A DNA stretch of 10,098 nt, from positions 1 to 10,098 of the forward strand of contig JAKARN010000039.1 in the NCBI GenBank assembly GCA_021828425.1. The letters run 5' to 3'. The notes below the pieces were generated by a model. The model was not told the DNA's origin. It did no database searches and saw only the letters and a list, made by a program, of their open reading frames with translations. The position numbers and the translations under genes were made by a program. The stretch comes from Pseudomonadota bacterium (GTDB lineage Bacteria; Pseudomonadota; Gammaproteobacteria; JAKAQQ01). Shown here one piece after another: positions 5,566-10,098 of the stretch (its first letter is position 1; the number at the start of each line of letters is the position of its first letter).

Positions 5566-5676
5566 TGCGCACAACAGGCGACCAATCCACCCGCGTGAAA
5601 TTTTATGCGAGGGGTGTCCGGATTCCGGAGGAACGCTGTGCCTCTGGTGCAAGGTTGATGCAGATTCTTGTGCCAT

Positions 5677-5781
5677 TCACTCAACGGCTCAGAGGATCTG
5701 CGGTTCCGGTTTGAGGTCGAGCCCGAAATTTGAACGGACGGATTCTTGGATCCGTTGGGCGAGTGACCAGATCTGGGCGCC
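5677..5781. repeat. Right copy of 105-bp direct repeat (intact murB 3' end)
   Basis: Partner of 4376-4480, with two mismatches and no gaps. It begins 12 bases past the murB stop and runs into the last 30 codons of the intact gene. The 111-bp gap between the antitoxin stop and this repeat holds no further gene. Confidence 0.95.
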
Positions 5782-6717
5782 TGTTGCCGTGCCATGGTTG
5801 ACGAGAACGAGAGCATGCTGGGGTGAGACGCCCGCATCCCCCTCCCGGAATCCCTTCCACCCCGCCCGTTCGATGAGCCAGGCTGCGCTCACCTTCTGGC
5901 CTGACGGACTCTCAAAGACGGGGAGGTCGGGAAAGCGATCACGGAGCGACTGGACGCGCTCCGGTGTCAGGATGGGGTTCTTGAAGAAACTTCCTGCATT
6001 CCCGATCTCGGCCGGGTCCGGCAGCTTGCGTCGCCGTAGCCGGATGATGGCCTCGGCGACAGTGCGGGCCGTGGGAGGATCGGCCTGCAGGGCGGCCAGT
6101 TCCTCCCGGAGGCCGGGATAGTCGATCCGGAGAGCGGTCTCGAGGCCCAGCCGGAGCTCGATGGCGGTGATGATCCACCGGTCGGGCTCCCTCTGGAAAC
6201 GGCTCTGGCGATAGCCGAACCCGCAAGCTTCCCGGTCCAGTCGCCGCCCCTGCCCGGCATGGCAGTCAAAGACTTCGACCGCTTCCAACACGTCGGAGAG
6301 TTCTGAGCCATAGGCGCCGATGTTCTGGACTGGCGCTGCCCCGACGCTGCCCGGGATGAGCGCCAGATTCTCGAGTCCGCAGAGGTTCCGATCGAGCGTC
6401 CATGTGACCAGCTCATGCCAGCCGACCCCGGCTTCCGCCCGGACACCCACGGTTCCGGATTCGGTGGAAAGGACTTTCGTGCCCCGGTTCCTCAGGATCA
6501 GCACCAGCCCCGGGAAATCCCGGGTGAAGAGCACGTTGCTGCCGGAGCCCAGTACCAGTCTCGGCTGGTTCCGGATTTGCGGGAGGTCCAGGATCTCCGG
6601 AATTTGATCCGGGTTTTCGATTTCGGCGAGCCAGGCAGCACGAGCCGGCACGCGAAAGGTGTTATGACGGTCGAGCGGAGCATCCGGGCTGAGCGTGGGA
6701 TTCGAGGATCGGGACAT
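5689..6717 (-). CDS. murB: UDP-N-acetylenolpyruvoylglucosamine reductase MurB
   Basis: MurB reduces UDP-GlcNAc-enolpyruvate to UDP-MurNAc with NADPH and bound FAD, the second committed step of peptidoglycan precursor synthesis in the cytoplasm. At 342 aa it has the length of the E. coli-type enzyme. FAD-binding motifs are VLGSGSNVL (55-63) and IPGSVGAAPVQNIGAYG (121-137). FGYRQSRF holds the expected catalytic Arg170, GNAGSFFKNP holds Ser243 as proton donor, and EPQ at 338-340 holds the conserved Glu338. It starts at ATG 6717, with GAGGA about 10 bases upstream. It lies 67 bp downstream of tRNA-Val on the same strand and is probably co-transcribed. It converges with the antitoxin gene. It is the intact member of a duplicated pair. 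Confidence 0.97.
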   Translation of the reverse strand: MSRSSNPTLSPDAPLDRHNTFRVPARAAWLAEIENPDQIPEILDLPQIRNQPRLVLGSGSNVLFTRDFPGLVLILRNRGTKVLSTESGTVGVRAEAGVGWHELVTWTLDRNLCGLENLALIPGSVGAAPVQNIGAYGSELSDVLEAVEVFDCHAGQGRRLDREACGFGYRQSRFQREPDRWIITAIELRLGLETALRIDYPGLREELAALQADPPTARTVAEAIIRLRRRKLPDPAEIGNAGSFFKNPILTPERVQSLRDRFPDLPVFESPSGQKVSAAWLIERAGWKGFREGDAGVSPQHALVLVNHGTATGAQIWSLAQRIQESVRSNFGLDLKPEPQIL

Positions 6718-6784
6718 ATTCCGGTCGTCCTCGTGGGCAGCCTGAGCCGACTTCAGGTCTGGTCCGCCCGACGATGGTGCGGTT

Positions 6785-6859
6785 TGGTGGGCGATAGTGG
6801 GATCGAACCACTGACCCCTGCCGTGTGAAAGCAGTGCTCTACCGCTGAGCTAATCGCCC
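6785..6859 (-). tRNA. tRNA-Val (anticodon CAC)
   Basis: On the minus strand acceptor GGGCGAT pairs with ATCGCCC, followed by A73 and an encoded CCA. The D-arm is GCTCAGCGGTAGAGC. The anticodon stem is CTGCT/GGCAG (closing U:G) with loop TTCACAC, giving anticodon CAC, which reads GUG. The T-arm is AGTGG/CCACT with loop TTCGATC. The gene leads into murB. Its promoter may overlap the start of the divergent dioxygenase gene (weak -10 TAAGAT at 6894-6889). Confidence 0.95.
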
Positions 6860-6926
6860 CGGGGCCATCTTGCGTCTTTCGGATGCTCATCTTAACATGG
6901 CCAAACCGTCCGAGCATGCCTGCTCC

Positions 6927-7640
6927 ATGATCTTCCGCCAGTTTTTTGATCCGGTTTCCTGCACCTATACCTACGTTCTGGGGGACGAGGCGGGGCGGGA
7001 GGCGTGTCTCATCGACCCGGTTCTGGAGCAGGTCGATGAGTATGCCCAATGGCTCGATGAACAAGGGGTCCGCCTGGTTTATGCCATTGACACCCATATC
7101 CATGCGGACCACATCACGGGCTTGGGACGACTGCGCGAGCGGACCGCCTGCCGGACGGCGATGGGGCAAAGGAGCCCGGCCGAGTGCGTGGACGTCAAGC
7201 TTGCGGAAGGCGAATCCCTCTCCGTGGGGACTCTCGCGCTCAGGTTCCTTTATACCCCGGGTCATACCGACGACAGCTACAGCTATGTCATGGCCGACCG
7301 GGTGTTTACGGGGGATGCACTTCTGATCCGGGGGACCGGCCGGACGGATTTCCAGAACGGGGATCCCTACCAGGCCTATGACAGCCTGTTCCACAAGCTC
7401 CTGCTGCTGCCGGAAACCACTGCGGTTTATCCTGCGCATGACTACCACGGAAAGACCGTGAGCACGATTGGCGACGAGAAGAGATTCAACCCGCGGCTCC
7501 AGGTCCGCTCAGCCCGGGAATACGCGGATCTCATGGCCTCCCTCAAACTGCCGGATCCGCGTCTCATGGACGTTGCGGTTCCCGCCAACCGGCGGTGCGG
7601 CCAGGTTGCCCCACAAAACGATGCCGGACCGGTTGGATGA
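6927..7640 (+). CDS. Persulfide (sulfur) dioxygenase, ETHE1-like metallo-beta-lactamase fold
   Basis: Enzymes of this family oxidise glutathione persulfide to sulfite with O2 and a mononuclear iron, in sulfide detoxification or sulfur oxidation. From ATG 6927 the protein is 237 aa, normal for the family, and MIFRQFFDPVSCTYTYVLGD is its usual beginning. Metal ligands are in THIHADH (56-62; His57, His59, Asp61, His62), PGHTDDS (His113), GD at 129-130 (Asp130) and PAHDYHG (His171). GTGRTDF (136-142) and NPRL (188-191) are typical of ETHE1-type enzymes rather than glyoxalase II. Starts at 6897 (ATG) and 6870 (TTG) would add 10 or 19 residues; none has a clear ribosome site, so homology decided. 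It is divergent from tRNA-Val. Confidence 0.9.
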   Translation: MIFRQFFDPVSCTYTYVLGDEAGREACLIDPVLEQVDEYAQWLDEQGVRLVYAIDTHIHADHITGLGRLRERTACRTAMGQRSPAECVDVKLAEGESLSVGTLALRFLYTPGHTDDSYSYVMADRVFTGDALLIRGTGRTDFQNGDPYQAYDSLFHKLLLLPETTAVYPAHDYHGKTVSTIGDEKRFNPRLQVRSAREYADLMASLKLPDPRLMDVAVPANRRCGQVAPQNDAGPVG

Positions 7641-7759
7641 GCCGCAAGCGAGTGGGGAAACTCGGGTAAAATGACGCATCTTCCGGCCCCCTTCGGATCA
7701 TTCCGTTGTCTCCATCCCATCGTCTGACCGACCCTCCGGTTGAACACCGCGTCGACCGG

Positions 7760-9160
7760 GTGCGGACCCGCTTTGCGCCGAGTCCCACCGGCTTTCTGCA
7801 TATCGGAGGGGCGCGGACCGCCCTTTTCAATTGGCTGTATGCCCGCCATTTCGGCGGTGATTTCATCCTGCGGATTGAAGACACCGATACTCACCGTTCC
7901 ACGGCAGCCTATAGCCAAGCCATCGTCGAGGGACTTGCCTGGCTCGGACTCGATCCGGATGAGGGCCCCATCTACCAGAGTGGACGTTTCGAACGGTATC
8001 AGGCCGTCGCCGATACCCTGATCCGGCAGGGGTCGGCCTATCGCTGCTACTGCACCCCGCAGGAACTGGAAGAGCGGCGGAATGAGCAGACTCGCCGGGG
8101 TGAAAAACCCCGTTACGACGGGCACTGTCGGGATTTGACCGTAGCCCGTCCCGGCGTTTCGCCGGTCGTTCGTTTCCGGACTCCGCAAGAGGGGGCGGTG
8201 GGTTTCACCGACTCTGTCCGGGGAGCCATCGGTTTTGAAAACGCGGAGCTGGATGATCTTGTCATTCTGCGATCCGATGGGACCCCGACCTACAATTTCG
8301 GGGTGGTGGTTGATGATCATGACATGGAGATCACCCATGTGATCCGGGGGGACGACCACATCAACAACACCCCCCGTCAGATCCACATCTATCACGCGCT
8401 CGGCTTTCCCCTGCCGGAGTTCGCGCACCTGCCGATGATCCTGGGTCCGGACGGTTCGCGGCTTTCCAAGCGCCACGGCGCCGTGAGCGTCGAGCAGTAC
8501 CGGCTTGATGGCTTCCTGCCGGAAGCCATGGTCAACTACCTGGTCCGACTCGGTTGGTCGCATGGGGATCAGGAAATTTTCCCGACGGACGAGATGGTGC
8601 AGTACTTCGACCTGACCGCCATCAGCCGGTCTCCCGCGATTTTCAATCGGGACAAGCTCACCTGGCTCAATCAGCACTACCTCAAAAGCTTGCCTGGGGA
8701 GAGGATCCGGTCCGCGCTGGAACCACTCCTGCCGATCATCGGTCTTTCGGAATGGGCGAGTCCCGCACTCGGTGCCGTAATCCCCCTCCTGCAGGGACGC
8801 AGCCGGACCTTGACGGAGATGGCCGAGTCATGCCTGGTGTTCTACCGTGAACCGCAAGCCTACGATGAGAAAGCCTGGAGGGAGCATCTCGGATCCGGCC
8901 AGGAGCACTTGCTGGAAGTCGTTCGGAAGCGACTCGATGCCCAGTTGGAATGGACACCAGAAGCCCTTCATCACATCCTCACCGAGGTCGCGGAGGCTCA
9001 AGGCCTGAAGCTCGGACAGGTGGCCCAGCCGATCCGGGTGGCGCTCACCGGGAATACCGTCTCACCTCCGATCGATCAGACCCTGGCCGTATTGGGAAAG
9101 GAACGGTCGCTCGCCCGCCTGGACCGGGCCCGAGCCAGGCAGGCCGGACTTGCGGGGTAA
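7760..9160 (+). CDS. gltX: Glutamyl-tRNA synthetase
   Basis: This class I aminoacyl-tRNA synthetase charges tRNA-Glu with glutamate using ATP. From GTG 7760 it is 466 aa, close to the usual length. The HIGH signature is HIGG at 14-17, within RFAPSPTGFLHIGGARTA. The KMSKS counterpart is SKRHG at 236-240. A zinc-binding-type CYC (96-98) with Cys123 lies in the connective insertion, and DTDTHRS and RGDDHINNTPRQ are intact. The C-terminal anticodon-binding region ends normally. A TTG at 7706 would add 18 residues unlike the family; neither start has a good ribosome site. It is followed by tRNA-Ala and tRNA-Glu, its own substrate. Whether it also charges tRNA-Gln cannot be told from one gene. Confidence 0.95.
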   Translation: MRTRFAPSPTGFLHIGGARTALFNWLYARHFGGDFILRIEDTDTHRSTAAYSQAIVEGLAWLGLDPDEGPIYQSGRFERYQAVADTLIRQGSAYRCYCTPQELEERRNEQTRRGEKPRYDGHCRDLTVARPGVSPVVRFRTPQEGAVGFTDSVRGAIGFENAELDDLVILRSDGTPTYNFGVVVDDHDMEITHVIRGDDHINNTPRQIHIYHALGFPLPEFAHLPMILGPDGSRLSKRHGAVSVEQYRLDGFLPEAMVNYLVRLGWSHGDQEIFPTDEMVQYFDLTAISRSPAIFNRDKLTWLNQHYLKSLPGERIRSALEPLLPIIGLSEWASPALGAVIPLLQGRSRTLTEMAESCLVFYREPQAYDEKAWREHLGSGQEHLLEVVRKRLDAQLEWTPEALHHILTEVAEAQGLKLGQVAQPIRVALTGNTVSPPIDQTLAVLGKERSLARLDRARARQAGLAG

Positions 9161-9178
9161 AGAGAGATACCTCAAAGC

Positions 9179-9208
9179 TTGACAGAACCCATGGGATGCC
9201 TTGAAAAT
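9179..9208 (+). promoter_or_regulatory. Promoter of the tRNA-Ala/tRNA-Glu unit
   Basis: A consensus -35 TTGACA (9179-9184) is followed after 18 bp by GAAAAT (9203-9208), four of six matches to the -10. Transcription would start near 9215, a few bases before the tRNA-Ala 5' end at 9221. The tRNAs can therefore be made separately from gltX, which ends 18 bp upstream of the -35. Confidence 0.55.
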
Positions 9209-9220
9209 GATTGGCTCCGG

Positions 9221-9296
<76 letters not shown>

Positions 9297-9320
9297 CGTC
9301 ACCTTTGCTCCCGGAGTTTC

Positions 9321-9396
9321 GTCCCCATCGTCTAGAGGCCTAGGACACGGCCCTTTCAAGGCCGTAACACGGGTTCGAATCCCGTTGGGGACGCCA
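9321..9396 (+). tRNA. tRNA-Glu (anticodon UUC)
   Basis: Acceptor GTCCCCA pairs with TGGGGAC, then G73 and encoded CCA. The anticodon stem is CGGCC/GGCCG with loop CTTTCAA, anticodon TTC (UUC). The T-arm is ACGGG/CCCGT with loop TTCGAAT. Length is 76 nt. It lies 24 bp after tRNA-Ala, in one transcription unit, and is the substrate of the upstream gltX product. Confidence 0.97.
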
Positions 9397-9414
9397 ACTT
9401 TTGGCTCTCGCGAG

Positions 9415-9610
9415 CAGTTTCCGGAAGCGTCCCGATACGGGTCAGGCCGCTCACCTCGTACTCCCTGTGACCGACCGGCTGGCTGGAACTTCATTGGCTC
9501 GGCCAGAAGCTCGACCAAGGCCGACCGTGCGGCGGCGGTTTCCGAGTGCAGGACGTGGCGCAGATGCGCCGCGCGCTGGGTGATCAAACCCTCCATCGCT
9601 TGTCAATCCC
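9415..9610 (-). pseudogene. Possible remnant of a serine-recombinase C-terminus
   Basis: One minus-strand frame encodes MEGLITQRAAHLRHVLHS, then ARSALVELLAEPMKFQP. The neighbouring frame continues with REYEVSGLTRIGTLPE. Together these resemble the C-terminal end of large serine recombinases (helix with LL..P..F.P, then YxFxGxxxxGxL). A frameshift near 9480-9490 and an in-frame TGA just upstream of the Met make it non-functional. The position directly after a tRNA gene is typical for leftovers of integrated elements. The match is by eye and short, so it may be chance. Confidence 0.35.
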
Positions 9611-9867
9611 ACGGCAAAGCCAGGGCAACCGCCCATTCGCCGGGGCAAAGCGCGGGAAGCGTGCGCTGATGGGTCCAAACACCGGGCGGGTTGCATCAAT
9701 GGAGTTACTGGCGGAGTTGCCGAACGTCACAAATCGGCCAGGAGCCGTCACTCACGGATTGCGAACATCGGCGAAACAAACGTCGGCAGTACACTCAACA
9801 GTTGACGCCGCGAGGGCAAACCGACTTCACGCTGTTCAGCCACACGGGCTGTCGACAAAGACCGTCA
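9611..9867. other. Non-coding stretch in accessory DNA
   Basis: I see no gene here. Open frames on both strands give peptides without domain features. A short palindrome, TCAACAGTTGA, lies near 9795. Confidence 0.5.
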
Positions 9868-9990
9868 TTAGACAGCCTGTGACTCTTCCCTGACTTTCGG
9901 AAGGTCATCTTCCGGAAGCCTTCGGAGTAGTTCGCCGCGTAGGCACCGCGACCTGACCGTTAGCGCCAGGTCCCGCCATTCGGGTCCCAT
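9868..9990 (-). CDS. Small hypothetical ORF overlapping its upstream neighbour
   Basis: An ATG at 9990 opens 40 codons on the minus strand (MGPEWRDLALTVRSRCLRGE, then an acidic/basic tail LPEDDLPKVREESQAV). It overlaps the end of the partial frame at 9960-10098 by 31 bp in another frame, so translation could be coupled. The frame is in fact open upstream to the window edge. The composition is protein-like but I recognise no family, and it may not be a gene. Confidence 0.25.
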   Translation of the reverse strand: MGPEWRDLALTVRSRCLRGELLRRLPEDDLPKVREESQAV

Positions 9991-10098
9991 CGGCCTTTGG
10001 CGCCTTCCGGCAGCGCAAGGTTTGCGATAACAGGGCCGAAGAAGCGCCGCAGCTCCGCTTGCAGGTCGATGAAGGACAGCGGTTGAAGGGTCGGTGGA
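9960..10098 (-). CDS. C-terminal end of a hypothetical protein (partial at right edge)
   Basis: A minus-strand frame enters from the right edge and ends at TAA 9962-9960. It encodes 45 residues, including LSFIDLQAELRRFFGPVIAN and LPEGAKGRWDPNGGTWR. The amphipathic helix and the short sharply ended tail look like a genuine C-terminus, but I do not recognise the protein and the start is outside the window. Confidence 0.35.
   Translation of the reverse strand, partial: PPTLQPLSFIDLQAELRRFFGPVIANLALPEGAKGRWDPNGGTWR

Noticed and set aside
5572..5659. Possible integron attC site after the antitoxin gene
   Set aside because: GCACAAC and GTTGATGC only loosely resemble the R boxes, the inner boxes do not pair well, and no integrase or other cassette is present.
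7442..8677. 411-codon minus-strand ORF
   Set aside because: Antisense shadow of gltX and the dioxygenase end.
9895..9917. CGGAAG/CTTCCG hairpin as a terminator
   Set aside because: No T-run on either strand, and it lies inside the small minus-strand frame.

Overview
The window is G+C-rich bacterial chromosome with short intergenic gaps. It carries an E. coli-length MurB, GluRS with its tRNA-Glu immediately downstream, tRNAs with encoded CCA ends, and an ETHE1-type persulfide dioxygenase. This fits a Gammaproteobacteria or Acidithiobacillia-like bacterium, possibly with sulfur metabolism. The taxonomic guess is inference; no rRNA or other decisive marker is present.

Layout from left to right. 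(1) 1-936, minus strand: the 5' part of a gene for a secreted Tyr/Trp-rich protein whose C-terminal part is a 21-bp tandem repeat encoding GGPGQFR. It runs off the left edge. (2) 937-1139: divergent intergenic region with nested inverted repeats. (3) 1140-1484: small single-RRM RNA-binding protein with a glycine-rich tail. (4) 1485-1895: no convincing gene, but a terminator-like hairpin and a perfect 11-bp inverted repeat. (5) 1896-3815: B12-binding-type radical SAM protein with an unusual C-terminal extension. (6) 3964-4344: a small four-helix membrane protein with a Cys/His motif. (7) 4376-6859: a duplicated murB-tRNA-Val segment. The left copy is a wreck: murB has lost about 760 bp internally and is frameshifted, and its tRNA-Val is degenerate. 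The right copy is intact. A toxin-first toxin-antitoxin module (RelE/HigB-like killer plus HigA-like antidote) lies between the copies, with a clear promoter whose -10 is covered by an inverted repeat. (8) 6927-7640: persulfide dioxygenase. (9) 7760-9160 gltX, then tRNA-Ala(GGC) and tRNA-Glu(UUC) behind their own promoter. (10) 9397-10098: degraded accessory DNA, with a possible broken serine-recombinase tail and two small overlapping reading frames at the right edge.

The core genes (murB, gltX, tRNAs) serve cell-wall synthesis and translation. The accessory parts are the radical SAM/membrane protein pair, the repeat protein, the toxin-antitoxin insertion and the remnant DNA after tRNA-Glu. 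The best candidates for something undescribed are the radical SAM protein with its added C-terminal domain next to the Cys/His membrane protein, and the toxin-antitoxin cassette held between an intact and a decayed murB-tRNA copy.
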